Below are positions 17,961 through 27,023 of a stretch of 64,000 nucleotides of DNA, piece after piece. Positions within the stretch are counted from its first letter, which is position 1. The number at the start of each line of letters is the position of its first letter. The DNA comes from RPQJ01 sp963707145 (lineage in GTDB: Bacteria; Pseudomonadota; Gammaproteobacteria; Steroidobacterales; Steroidobacteraceae). The notes under the pieces were generated by a model. It saw only the letters and a list, made by a program, of their open reading frames with translations, was not told the origin of the DNA and did not search any database. A program made the translations under genes and the position numbers. The stretch is from positions 62,001 to 126,000 of the forward strand of contig CAVPOQ010000005.1 of assembly GCA_963707145.1 (NCBI GenBank), written 5' to 3'.

Positions 17961-18785
17961 ATGACGATTCGAAGTCCAAGACGAGCACTGGCTTGCCTGG
18001 GCATTGGCGTCGCGGTCTGCGCCGCAGTGCCTGCTCGTGCGGCGATGAGTTCCGAGGAACTCGCCAAGCTGGCGCAGAACCCGGTGGGCAACCTCATCAG
18101 CGTGCCGTTCCAGAACAACACCAATTTCAATGTCGGTCCCGAGGACGGCACCCAGAACATCCTGAACATCCAGCCGGTGCTGCCCATCACGTTGAACGAG
18201 GACTGGAACCTCATCACCCGGACCATCGTGCCGCTGATCTGGCAGCCGGGGTTCGAGCCGGGGCAGGGGACGCGCTTCGGACTCGGCGACGTGCAGCTGT
18301 CGGGATTCTTCTCGCCGAGCAAGCCCACCTCCGGCGGCCTGATCTGGGGTGCGGGTGCGATCGTGCAGATGCCCACCAACAGCAACGATCTCGGCAACAA
18401 GAACTGGGGCATGGGACCCACCGCCGTGGTGTTGCGCATGAAGCACGGCGATCCGTGGGTGTACGGCGTGCTCGCGAACAACGTGTGGTCGCTGTCGAGC
18501 GACAACGACGGCGGGGCCTACAACAACGGGCTCATCCAGCCGTTCGTGAACTACAACTTCAAGAGCGGCCTCTACCTGACCAGCGCGCCGATCGCCACGG
18601 TGAACTGGAAGGCCGACAGCGACCAGGCCTGGACGGTGCCGCTCGGCGGCGGCGTCGGCAAGATCTTCCATCTCGGCAAGCTGCCGGTGAACACGCAGGT
18701 GAGCGCGTACTACAACGTCGTGCACCCGGACTACGGCGCCAACTGGCAGCTGCGCGCGCAGGTGCAGCTGATGTTCCCGAAGTGA
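17961..18785 (+). CDS. Outer-membrane channel-like protein (phenol MetA/'neuromedin U' type)
   Basis: The 274-residue protein has a signal peptide (about 1-27, ending ARA). Alternating beta-strand patterns then run to the end, which closes LRAQVQLMFPK. The NLISVPFQNNTNFNVGP start and the PLIWQPGFEPG and GLGDVQLSGFFSP segments match the proteobacterial family often labelled transporter, MetA-pathway OMP or 'neuromedin U'. These are predicted outer-membrane beta-barrels. It ends the exported-protein run and would suit substrate entry for the sulfatase/phosphatase system. It is convergent with prpE, 23 bases away. Confidence 0.8.
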   Translation: MTIRSPRRALACLGIGVAVCAAVPARAAMSSEELAKLAQNPVGNLISVPFQNNTNFNVGPEDGTQNILNIQPVLPITLNEDWNLITRTIVPLIWQPGFEPGQGTRFGLGDVQLSGFFSPSKPTSGGLIWGAGAIVQMPTNSNDLGNKNWGMGPTAVVLRMKHGDPWVYGVLANNVWSLSSDNDGGAYNNGLIQPFVNYNFKSGLYLTSAPIATVNWKADSDQAWTVPLGGGVGKIFHLGKLPVNTQVSAYYNVVHPDYGANWQLRAQVQLMFPK

Positions 18786-18808
18786 CGGGCGTGGCGCCGC
18801 CGCGCTAG

Positions 18809-20714
18809 CTAGCGGCCAATGGATCCCCGCACCGCCGCGCGGATCTGCTCGAGCGCAGAGGGATCCTCGATGGTGGTCAAGTCGCCGGGATCCTGTCCCT
18901 CGCAGAGCGCGCGGATCGAGCGTCGCAGCAGCTTGCCGGAGCGGGTCTTGGGCAGCGCCGTCACGAAGTGCACGCGGGCCGGTCGTGCCACCGCGCCGAG
19001 CTGCGTGTCCACCACCTTCATGATCTCGCCCTCGTGGGCGAGGCGCTTCTCCGGCGTGTCGATCAGGCGCGGTGTCCTTGACGATCGCGAAGGCCATCGC
19101 CACCTGGCCCTTGAGCTGGTCGGCCACGCCCACCACCGCGACTTCGGCGACGTTCGGGTGCGAGGAGATGGACTCCTCGATCTCGCGCGTGCCGAGGCGA
19201 TGGCCCGCCACGTTGATGACGTCGTCCGTGCGGCCGAGGATGAAATAGTAGCCGTCCTTGTCGCGGATGCCCCAGTCGAAGGTCGAGTACGCCTGCTGCC
19301 CCGGCACGCTCTTCCAGTAGGTCGAGACGAAGCGCTCGTCGTCGCCCCAGACGGTGGTCATGCAGCCCGGCGGCAGCGGACCGCGGATGGCGACCACGCC
19401 CTTGGTGTCGGCGCCGACCTCTTCTCCCGACACGGCGTCGTACAGGCGCACGTCGTAGCCGTAGACCGGCACGCCGGGCGAGCCGAACCTTCCCGGCAGC
19501 GCCTCGACGCCGCGCTGGATCGCGAGGATCGGCCAGCCGGTCTCGGTCTGCCAGTAGTTGTCGACGACCGGCTTGCCGATGCCCTCGGCGATCCAGCGCG
19601 CGGTCGGTTCGTCGAGCGGTTCGCCGGCGAGGAACAGCAGGCGCAGCGACGAGAGGTCGTACTTGCGCAGCAGCGTGGGGTCCTGTTTCTTCAGCACGCG
19701 GATCGCGGTCGGTGCGGAGAACATGATCGACACGCGATACTGCTCGACGATCTTCCACCAGATGCCGCCGTCGGGGCGGATCGGCGTGCCCTCGTAGAGG
19801 ATCGTCGCCATGCCGGCGATCAGCGGGCCATAGACGATGTAGCTGTGCCCGACCACCCACCCGATGTCGCTCGTGGCGAAAAAGGTCTCGCCCTTGTCGC
19901 CGCAGTAGATCAGCTTCATGGACGAGGCGAGTGCGACCGCGTAGCCGCCGGTGTCGCGCTGCACGCCCTTGGGCTTGCCGGTGGTGCCGCTGGTGTAGAG
20001 GATGTAGCTCGGCTCGGAGCTCTCGAGCCACGCGCAGGGCACCTCATCGTCGAGGTGCGCGTCGCGCAGCGTCGCGTAGTCCACGTCGCGGCCGGCAACC
20101 CGGGACATCGCTGCCAGCCCGCGGTCGACGAGCAGCACCGTGGCGGGCGGCGTCTTCGACAGGCGGATCGCCTCGTCGAGCAGGCTCTTGTAGGGCACGG
20201 CCTTGCCGCCGCGCGAGCCCGCGTCCGCGCTCACGATCACCTTCGGCGTCGCGTCGTCGATGCGTGTGGCGAGGCTCACCGAGGCGAACCCGCCGAACAC
20301 CACCGAGTGGATCGCACCGATGCGCGCGCACGCCAGCATGGCGAACACCGCTTCCGGGATCATCGGCATGTAGATCAGCACGCGATCGCCGCGGCCGACG
20401 CCGAGCGAGCCGAGCACCGCCGCCATGCGGTTCACTTCGCGGTGCAGCTGGCGGAACGTGTAGGTCGTGTCCTGACCGGTCTCGGTCGAGACGTAGATCA
20501 GGGCCGCGGCGTCGCCCAGTTCGTCGAGGTGCCGGTCGACGGCGTTGTGGCAGAGGTTGGTGCGGCCGCCGACGAACCACTTCGCGAACGGCGGCCGCGA
20601 ATGGTCCAGCACCTCGGTGAACGGCACATGCCAGTCGATGAGCGACGCCTGCTCGCCCCAGAACGCCGCAGGATCTCGGATCGATCGCTCGTGGAACTCT
20701 TGGTAGCTCGTCAT
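18809..20714 (-). CDS. prpE: Propionyl-CoA synthetase PrpE (frame broken once)
   Basis: The enzyme makes propionyl-CoA from propionate, ATP and CoA via an acyl-adenylate. The N-terminus (RSIRDPAAFWGEQASLIDW, then LDHSRPPFAKWFVGGRTNLC) and the motifs YTSGTTGKPKGVQRD, DNYWQTETGWP and GRTDDVINVAGHRLGTREIE are PrpE-specific. The C-terminus with the acetylatable-lysine motif PKTRSGKLLRR lies in another frame. The reading frame breaks near 19066-19072. Dropping one base restores 634 residues, close to the usual ~630. The break is probably a consensus error. The gene lies 52 bases downstream of the HDAC-family gene on the same strand. Confidence 0.92.
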
Positions 20715-20766
20715 CGCGCTTGACTCCCCCGGTGATCGTGGTGCGTCGCCTCGGCGTCGATCGCGG

Positions 20767-21690
20767 CTAGCTGGTCATCAGCCGGTCGATGTGAGCCACG
20801 GCGCTCGCGGCGAGCGCCGGCAGGTCGTAGCCGCCCTCGAGTGTCGAGACGACGCGGCCCTGTGCATGGCGATCCGCCACCCCGCAGGCGAGGTCGGTGA
20901 CCCAGGCGTAGTCGGCCGTGGAGAGGCGCAGTTCTGCCATGTCATCCGCGGCATGTGCGTCGAAGCCAGCGGAGACGAAGACCAGCTGCGGCGCGAAAGC
21001 CTCGAGCGCCGGCAGCCAGTGCTGGGTCACGGCCTTGCGGAATGCCTCGCTGCCGGCGCCGGGCGGCAGCGCGCAGTTGACGATGTGGCCGGGCACCGAG
21101 CCCGGATTGAGGCCCGGGTAGAGCGGGTACTGGAACGACGAGCAGATCAGCACGCGTCGGTCGTTCTTGAAGATGTCCTCGGTACCGTTGCCGAGGTGCA
21201 CGTCGAAGTCGAGGATCGCCACGCGCTCCAGCCCGTGTTCCTCGAGCGCGTGCGCGGCGCCCACCGTGACGTTGTTGAAGAAGCAGAAGCCCATCGCCTG
21301 CGCGCGCTCGGCGTGGTGTCCCGGCGGGCGCACGCTGCAGAAGGCGCGTCGCACCTGCCCGCCCATCACGAGGTCGGTGGCGAGCACGTTGGCGCCGGCG
21401 GCGCGCAGCGCCGCCTCGAGCGTGTCGGGGCACATCGCCGTGTCGGGGTCGAGGCGCGCCAGGCCCTCGGCCGGCGACTGCGCGGCGACGTGTTCGACGT
21501 GCGAGCGGGGATGCACGCGCGCGAGCTGCTCGAACGTGGCGCGCGGCGCCTCGTGGTGCCGCAGGAAATCGTGCAGCTGCCGTGCGTGCAGCAGTTCCTC
21601 GATGACGTCGAGCCGTGCCGGTTGCTCGGGGTGGCCCTCGCCCATCTGGTGCAGGCGGCAGGCGGGGTGGGTGATGAAGGCCACGGGCAT
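20767..21690 (-). CDS. Histone-deacetylase-family (AcuC-like) deacylase
   Basis: The 307-residue zinc hydrolase of the HDAC/AcuC/AphA superfamily starts MPVAFITHPACRLHQMGEGH. It contains the paired catalytic histidines (RPPGHHAERAQAMGFCFFNN), the zinc site DFDVHLGNGTED (the usual second His of the HHG motif is Leu here), the SAGFDAH Asp, and the LEGGY Tyr loop. The frame is open a little further upstream; the chosen start matches the family. It is the first gene of a probable operon with prpE and is divergent from the acetyltransferase gene. A role as lysine deacylase of PrpE is inferred from this context. Polyamine deacetylation is the alternative. Confidence 0.88.
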   Translation of the reverse strand: MPVAFITHPACRLHQMGEGHPEQPARLDVIEELLHARQLHDFLRHHEAPRATFEQLARVHPRSHVEHVAAQSPAEGLARLDPDTAMCPDTLEAALRAAGANVLATDLVMGGQVRRAFCSVRPPGHHAERAQAMGFCFFNNVTVGAAHALEEHGLERVAILDFDVHLGNGTEDIFKNDRRVLICSSFQYPLYPGLNPGSVPGHIVNCALPPGAGSEAFRKAVTQHWLPALEAFAPQLVFVSAGFDAHAADDMAELRLSTADYAWVTDLACGVADRHAQGRVVSTLEGGYDLPALAASAVAHIDRLMTS

Positions 21691-21742
21691 GGGGGTGGGC
21701 CTGCGGTGTTCCGGGATGGACGACTGGGAGTATATCGCTAGC

Positions 21743-24460
21743 ATGCCTCGGGCCATCCGCCCCGCGCAGGCCCGTCCCGTGACCGCCCAACGCATTGCCA
21801 AGCTGCTCGCGCCCGCGTCGGTCGTCCTGGTCGGGGCGAGCGACACCCCGGGCACGCTCGGCGACGTCGTCCGTCGCAACCTCGCGGGGTCGGGGTTCGC
21901 CGGTCCGGTTCATTTCGTCAACCTGCGGCACGACTCGGTGGGCGGGCAGGTCGTCCACCGCAGCGTGTCGGAGCTGCCGCAGGTGCCGGACCTCGCGGTC
22001 GTCGTGACCCCGGCGGCCACGGTCCCGGGCATCGTTGCGGAGTGCGGCCGCCTCGGCATCCCGGGTGCGGTGATCGTCTCGGCGGGGTTCCGGGACGGCG
22101 GCTCTGCCGGCCTCGAACTCGAGGCCGAGCTCGGACGCCGGGCGCGCGAGTATGGCCTGCGCTATCTCGGGCCCGGCAGCCTCGGCGTGATGCGCAGCGA
22201 GGCCCTTCTGAACGCCTCGTGCGGGCCGCAGCCCACGCTGCCGGGTCGCCTCGCGCTGGTCTCCCAGTCGGGCGCGCTGTGCGCGGCGATCCTCGACTGG
22301 GCACAGACGCGTCGCGTCGGGTTCTCGACCGTGATCTCGACCGTTCCCGGCTCCGACGTCGAACTCGGCGAGATCCTCGACTTCCTCGCGCGCGACCCTG
22401 CGACCGACAGCATCATGCTGTACGTCGAAGGGGTGGACGACGCGCGGCGCCTGATGAGCGCGCTGCGCGCCGTGGCGCGCGTGAAGCCCGTCGTGGTGAT
22501 GAAGGCCGGCCGACATGCCGCGGACGCCGAGGGCGACGAGGCGTTCCACAGCGGCGCGCTGGTGGGCGCCGACGACGTCTTCGACGCCGCGATGCGCCGT
22601 GCCGGCGTGCTGCGCATCCGCGACTTCTCGGAGCTGTACACGGCGGCGGCCACGCTCGGCGCGGGCGTGCGCGTGGCCTCGCGCCAGCTCGCGATCGTCT
22701 CGAACGCCCGCGGCCCCGGTGCCGTGGCCGTGGACCGTGCCGACGACCGCTGGCTGCAGCTGGCAAGGCTCTCCGCGGACTCCGTCGCGCGACTGCGCGA
22801 GCTGCTGCCGTCGGCCGGGACGCCAGGCAACCCGGTCTACCTGCGCGCGGATGCGGAGGCGGGGCAGTTCGCTGCGGCCGCGCAGGTCTGCCTGCAGGAT
22901 CCCGGCGTGGGCGTCGTGCTCGCAGTCCTCGTGCCCCATGCACTCACCGAGCCCGACGTGATCGCCCAGGAGCTGCTCGAGATCTCAGCTCAGCGGCCCA
23001 AACCCCTGTTCGCCTGCTGGATGGGCGGGGAGGGTGTCGAGGCGAGTCGCCGGCGCTTTGCAGCGAACGGCGTGCCGAGCTACGCGCGGCCCGAGGTTGC
23101 CGTGGACGCGATCGCGGCCCTGTCGCTGTTCACGTCGAACCAGCAGCAGCTGCTGCAGGTGCCGGCGCCATTGCAGCGTGACTCGGAGCCGGACCGCGCC
23201 GCCGCTCAGTCGGTGATCGACGCCGCGCTGGCCAACGGGCAGGAATGGCTCGACCCCGCCGATTCCAAGGCGGTGCTGGCGGCGTTCGGGGTGCCGGTGG
23301 TGCGCAGCGTGCCGGCGCGCTCGGCGCAGGAGGCCGTGCGGGTGGCTGCGTCGGTGGGCTACCCGGTGGTCATGAAGATCCTTTCGGCCGACGTTGCCCA
23401 CAAGACCGATGTCGGCGGCGTGCGCCTCGGCCTGTCCGATCCGCAGGCCGTCCGTGATTCCTACCGGGCCATCCTGCACGACGTGGCGCGCGCCCGCCCC
23501 GACGCGGCACTCGAGGGCGTCCTGATCGAGCCGCTGTACCGCCAGCGCCACGCGCGCGAACTGATGATCGGCGTCGTGCGCGACCCGGTGTTCGGACCGG
23601 CGATCAGCTTCGGCCTGGGCGGGCTGCTGGTCGAGGTGGTCCGCGACCGTGCCGTCGCGCTGCCACCGCTGAACGCATTCCTCGCGGTCGATCTCGTGCG
23701 TCGTACGCGTGCCAGCGCGGCGCTGCAGCCACTGCGCGGAGCGCCGGCGGCGGACGAGGCCGCGGTCACGGACATTCTGCTGCGCGTCTCGGACATCGTC
23801 TGCGAGCTGCCGAACGTCAGTGCGATGGACCTCAATCCAGTGATCGTCACCGACGCCGGCGCGGCAGTGCTCGACGCGCGGATCGGCATCGTGCCGCGCG
23901 ATGCCGGCGCGCGTCCGTACGACCACATGGCGATCCACCCGTACCCGAGCGCGCTCGCGGCCACGCTCGAGCTGCCCGACGGCGCGGTGGTCACGCTGCG
24001 CCCGATCAGGCCAGAGGACGCGGCGCTCGAGCGTGAGTTCGTGCACGGGCTGTCGGAGCAGACCAAGTTCCTGCGCTTCATGTTCGGCCTGAAGGACCTC
24101 ACGCCGGCGATGCTGTCGCGGTTCACGCAGATCGACTACGACCGCGAGCTCGCGTTGATTGCCGTGATCGAGACCGCCGCCGGCGAGCAGCAGATCGGGG
24201 TTGCGCGCTACACGACCCTGCCCGACCAGCAGACCTGCGAGTTCGCGATCGTGGTGGCCGACGCGTGGCAGGGCAGGGGACTCGCGCGGCGCCTGCTGTC
24301 GCGACTCGCGGACGCCGCGCGGGCCCGCGGGCTGCGCAGCATGGTGGGCGTCACCCTGCGCGAGAACTCACGCATGATCGAGCTGTCGCACTCGCTCGGC
24401 TTCGGGACGAAGTCCGACAAGGACGATCCGGACCTCGTGCAGATGACGCTGACGTTGTAG
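21743..24460 (+). CDS. patZ: Pat/YfiQ-type protein lysine acetyltransferase (ACD-GNAT fusion)
   Basis: The 905-residue protein joins an ADP-forming acyl-CoA synthetase-like part with a C-terminal GNAT domain. The CoA-binding Rossmann domain (VVLVGASDTPGTLG) is at about 30-160. The ligase-CoA region contains the SQSGALCAAILDW and FHSGALVGADDVFDAAM segments, and the ATP-grasp part contains VAHKTDVGGVRLGL at about 550-580. The GNAT domain covers about 750-905, with the acetyl-CoA loop WQGRGLARRLL. Its size and order match E. coli PatZ/YfiQ (886) and Salmonella Pat, which inactivate acyl-CoA synthetases such as Acs and PrpE. The start is 52 bases from the divergent HDAC-prpE pair. Confidence 0.92.
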   Translation: MPRAIRPAQARPVTAQRIAKLLAPASVVLVGASDTPGTLGDVVRRNLAGSGFAGPVHFVNLRHDSVGGQVVHRSVSELPQVPDLAVVVTPAATVPGIVAECGRLGIPGAVIVSAGFRDGGSAGLELEAELGRRAREYGLRYLGPGSLGVMRSEALLNASCGPQPTLPGRLALVSQSGALCAAILDWAQTRRVGFSTVISTVPGSDVELGEILDFLARDPATDSIMLYVEGVDDARRLMSALRAVARVKPVVVMKAGRHAADAEGDEAFHSGALVGADDVFDAAMRRAGVLRIRDFSELYTAAATLGAGVRVASRQLAIVSNARGPGAVAVDRADDRWLQLARLSADSVARLRELLPSAGTPGNPVYLRADAEAGQFAAAAQVCLQDPGVGVVLAVLVPHALTEPDVIAQELLEISAQRPKPLFACWMGGEGVEASRRRFAANGVPSYARPEVAVDAIAALSLFTSNQQQLLQVPAPLQRDSEPDRAAAQSVIDAALANGQEWLDPADSKAVLAAFGVPVVRSVPARSAQEAVRVAASVGYPVVMKILSADVAHKTDVGGVRLGLSDPQAVRDSYRAILHDVARARPDAALEGVLIEPLYRQRHARELMIGVVRDPVFGPAISFGLGGLLVEVVRDRAVALPPLNAFLAVDLVRRTRASAALQPLRGAPAADEAAVTDILLRVSDIVCELPNVSAMDLNPVIVTDAGAAVLDARIGIVPRDAGARPYDHMAIHPYPSALAATLELPDGAVVTLRPIRPEDAALEREFVHGLSEQTKFLRFMFGLKDLTPAMLSRFTQIDYDRELALIAVIETAAGEQQIGVARYTTLPDQQTCEFAIVVADAWQGRGLARRLLSRLADAARARGLRSMVGVTLRENSRMIELSHSLGFGTKSDKDDPDLVQMTLTL

Positions 24461-24592
24461 CCCCCGGCGGGCCCGACCGCGCCGTGCCGGACGCTCAGCC
24501 GGACGCGATCGCACCGGCAACCACGCGCAGACGTCTGGACCAGGTGCCGTCACCTGGTGACGGGCGATCGTCGATTGTTCGGGATTGCCGAA

Positions 24593-24625
24593 TAGAATGG
24601 TCAGATTATTGGCGTTTATCCGGCC
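24593..24625. promoter_or_regulatory. Possible operator with imperfect inverted repeat
   Basis: In the 266-base gap before the small gene, ATTGGC and GGCCAAT flank an eight-base spacer (about 24608-24628), forming an imperfect inverted repeat in an unusually AT-rich stretch. Such a symmetric site could bind a dimeric regulator. No -35/-10 pair fits well enough to place a start of transcription. Confidence 0.25.
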
Positions 24626-24726
24626 AATGTAAGCGCGTAGCTTCAGCCTCGACGACAGAGCGACCGACCGAGCCCGAAAGACATCGACCAAAGACAGAAG
24701 CTCACACGACACCGGAGGATCAAGCC

Positions 24727-24849
24727 ATGTTCACCTGCAACAACGCCGACCGCTTCACCACCCGCATTCTCGCCGGCCTCATCGTCGCCGTGACGATCGT
24801 GTTCGGCTCCCTGACCCACGCAGTGGTCAACCTGCAGGCCTTTGCCTGA
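24727..24849 (+). CDS. Small single-pass membrane protein
   Basis: The 40-residue peptide begins MFTCNNADRFTTRI and has one hydrophobic helix (ILAGLIVAVTIVFGSLTHAVV). The ribosome-binding site CGGAGG nine bases upstream is strong. Its stop is one base from the ATG of the following dehydrogenase gene, so both are almost certainly translated from one message. The family is not recognised. It could be a membrane peptide accompanying the dehydrogenase or a translated leader. Confidence 0.6.
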   Translation: MFTCNNADRFTTRILAGLIVAVTIVFGSLTHAVVNLQAFA

Positions 24850-24850
24850 G

Positions 24851-25957
24851 ATGCGGCAACTGACCTTCCTCCGGCCCGGCCGGCTGGAGTGGCGCGAGGC
24901 GCCGACTCCACGCCTGCAGGGCCCGGGGGAAGCGCTGGTGCGGCCGCTGTCGGTCGCGCGCTGCGACCTCGACCGGGCCGTGCTGCGCGGCGAGGCGCCG
25001 TTCAGGGGCCGCCTGCTGCATTTCCTGCGCAACCACCTGCCGCCCGGCGTCGGGCAGCGGGGTCTGTTCCGCAACGCGCCCTTCAAGGGGCCGTATCCCT
25101 TCGGCCACGAATTCGTCGGCGTCGTGACCGAGACCGGCGACGCCGTACGCAGCGTGCAGCCCGGTGCGATCGTCGCCTGCTCCTTCCAGATCTGCTGCGG
25201 CGCCTGCGAATTCTGCCGCGAGGGCCTCACCGGCAACTGCACCGGTGTGCCGGCCCGCTCCATGTACGGCTTCGGTGAACTGGGCGGCGACTGGGGCGGT
25301 GCGCTCGCCGACCTCGTGCGTGTCCCGTTCGCCGACTTCATGCTGGTGCCCCTGCCGACGGGGCTCGACCCGTTGCCGCTCGGCAGCCTGCCCGACAACA
25401 TCGTGGACGGCTGGCGCACCGTGGGCCCGATCCTCGCGAGGCGTCCCGGCGCCTCGGTGCTGGTGATCGGCGGCGGCGCGGTGAGCGTCGGCCTCTACGC
25501 GGCCGGCATCGCCGCGGCGATGGGTGCGTCCGCCGTCACCTACGTGGACGCGGACGCCGATCGCCGCGGCATCGCGAGCCGCCTCGGTGTCGGCGAGGTG
25601 CTCGCCGCAGCGCCGGCGCGGGTGCGTCCCGTCTACGACGTCACCGTCGAGGCGAGCGCCAGCGAGGCGGGCCTGTCGGTTGCGATCCGCGCGACGCGTC
25701 CCGGCGGCGTCTGCACCAGCGTCGGCATCTACTACTCGCCGACGACGCCGATGCCGCTGCTCGCGATGTACGGCACGGGCATCACGTTCGTGCACGGTCG
25801 CGTCAACTCGCGCAGCTGCATGGGCGAGGTGCTGCCGCTGATCGAGTCCGGCTGCTTCGATCCGCGACCGGTGACGGGCCTGGTCGCTGCCTGGGACGAC
25901 GCGGCCGAGGCACTGCTCGATCCCGCCGCCAAGGTGCTCGTCACGCGACCCGGATGA
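24851..25957 (+). CDS. Zinc-binding MDR alcohol dehydrogenase
   Basis: The 368-residue medium-chain dehydrogenase/reductase has GHEFVGVVTETG for the catalytic-zinc region, a structural-zinc cysteine cluster CCGACEFCREGLTGNC, and a Rossmann nucleotide site (VLVIGGGAVSVGLYAAGIAAA). The oxidised substrate is unknown. It follows the 40-residue peptide after one base and ends 17 bases inside the convergent MDR gene. A TTG at 24842 would add three residues; the ATG is preferred. Confidence 0.88.
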   Translation: MRQLTFLRPGRLEWREAPTPRLQGPGEALVRPLSVARCDLDRAVLRGEAPFRGRLLHFLRNHLPPGVGQRGLFRNAPFKGPYPFGHEFVGVVTETGDAVRSVQPGAIVACSFQICCGACEFCREGLTGNCTGVPARSMYGFGELGGDWGGALADLVRVPFADFMLVPLPTGLDPLPLGSLPDNIVDGWRTVGPILARRPGASVLVIGGGAVSVGLYAAGIAAAMGASAVTYVDADADRRGIASRLGVGEVLAAAPARVRPVYDVTVEASASEAGLSVAIRATRPGGVCTSVGIYYSPTTPMPLLAMYGTGITFVHGRVNSRSCMGEVLPLIESGCFDPRPVTGLVAAWDDAAEALLDPAAKVLVTRPG

Positions 25958-26888
25958 GCAGCTTGCCGGCGACGTGCCCCGCGCGCGACGCGGCGATCGC
26001 ACGCTCCGTCTCCTCGAGCGGGTACTCGCCGGCGATCTCGCAGCGCAGCCGGCCATCCCGCACCTGGCCGGCCAGCTCCTCGTAGGCCGCCGTGTCCGGC
26101 CGCAGCATCACCGCGTGCCTGCGCAAGGTCCCCAGTCGATTGAGCAACGGGTCGAGCGTGTAGGTGTATGCCGTCGGCAGGGTGCTCGCGTAATGCCCAC
26201 CCCGGCGCAGCAGCCGCGCATGGCTCCCGCGCGGCAGGTTCGGTACGCAGTCGAGCACCGCGTCGAATCCGCCCGGCCAGGCCTCCACCGGCCGCTCGCG
26301 GTAATCCACGAAGTCGTCGGCGCCGAGCGCCGTGACGAACTCGCGCCGCGTCGCGCTCGCGACGGCAGTGACCTGCGCGCCGCGCGCCTTCGCAACCTGC
26401 ACCGCGAGATGACCGACCCCGCCGGAGGCGCCGTTCACCAGCACGCGCGTGCCGCGACCCACCTGCGCGAGGTTGCAGAGCGCGACCGCGGTGACGCCGA
26501 CGCAGGGCAGCGCCGCACCCGTGCGGTCGTCCATGCCAGCTGGTCGCCGGGCGACGAATGCGGCCGGCACCGGCACGAAGTCGGCGAACGTGCCGTGTAC
26601 CCGCGCGAACGGGTCGATGAATCCCATCACGGGCTCGCCCTCGCGCCAGCCCGCGACGCCCGGTCCCACGGCCGCCACCTCGCCGGCGAAATCCGAGCCC
26701 ATGGTGCGCGGCACGCCCCCCCTGACGAGGAGCCGGAAGCTGCCTGCAGCGATCTTCCAGTCGACGGGGTTCAGGCTGGCGCAGGTCACGCGGACCAGCA
26801 GTTCCCCGGCGTGCAGCGGCGGTGCGGGAATCTCCTCGAGGGTCGGCCGGGCGGCGGCGCCCGTGGCCTGGTAGCGGAAGGCGCGCAT
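25941..26888 (-). CDS. NAD(P)H-dependent quinone-oxidoreductase-like MDR protein
   Basis: The 315-residue protein belongs to the zinc-independent MDR branch. It starts MRAFRYQATG, has NPVDWKIAAG and GSDFAGEVAAVG in the catalytic domain, and the cofactor motif NGASGGVGHLAVQVAKARGA. No zinc-ligand cysteine cluster is present. It likely reduces quinones or enones with NADPH. It lies downstream of the DcaP porin gene on the same strand, but a strong hairpin lies between them. The tail overlaps the convergent zinc dehydrogenase by 17 bases. Confidence 0.88.
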   Translation of the reverse strand: MRAFRYQATGAAARPTLEEIPAPPLHAGELLVRVTCASLNPVDWKIAAGSFRLLVRGGVPRTMGSDFAGEVAAVGPGVAGWREGEPVMGFIDPFARVHGTFADFVPVPAAFVARRPAGMDDRTGAALPCVGVTAVALCNLAQVGRGTRVLVNGASGGVGHLAVQVAKARGAQVTAVASATRREFVTALGADDFVDYRERPVEAWPGGFDAVLDCVPNLPRGSHARLLRRGGHYASTLPTAYTYTLDPLLNRLGTLRRHAVMLRPDTAAYEELAGQVRDGRLRCEIAGEYPLEETERAIAASRAGHVAGKLLIRVA

Positions 26889-26978
26889 GGCGGTCTGCAG
26901 GGGTCCTGGCGGGAACGACGGGTGGGGCGATGCTGCCACACCCGCGTCCGACCCACCGATGGAACTGCACGGCCGCGG

Positions 26979-27006
26979 CGCACCGCGTGGGATTCCACGC
27001 GGTGCG
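26979..27006 (-). terminator. Strong hairpin downstream of the porin gene
   Basis: CGCACCGCGTGG (26979-26990) and CCACGCGGTGCG (26995-27006) form a perfect 12-bp stem around a four-base loop, directly after the porin stop. There is no T-run on the minus strand, so it may act as an mRNA 3' stabiliser or a Rho-assisted terminator. Confidence 0.6.
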
Positions 27007-27023
27007 GCCGCTCCGGCGACCTG

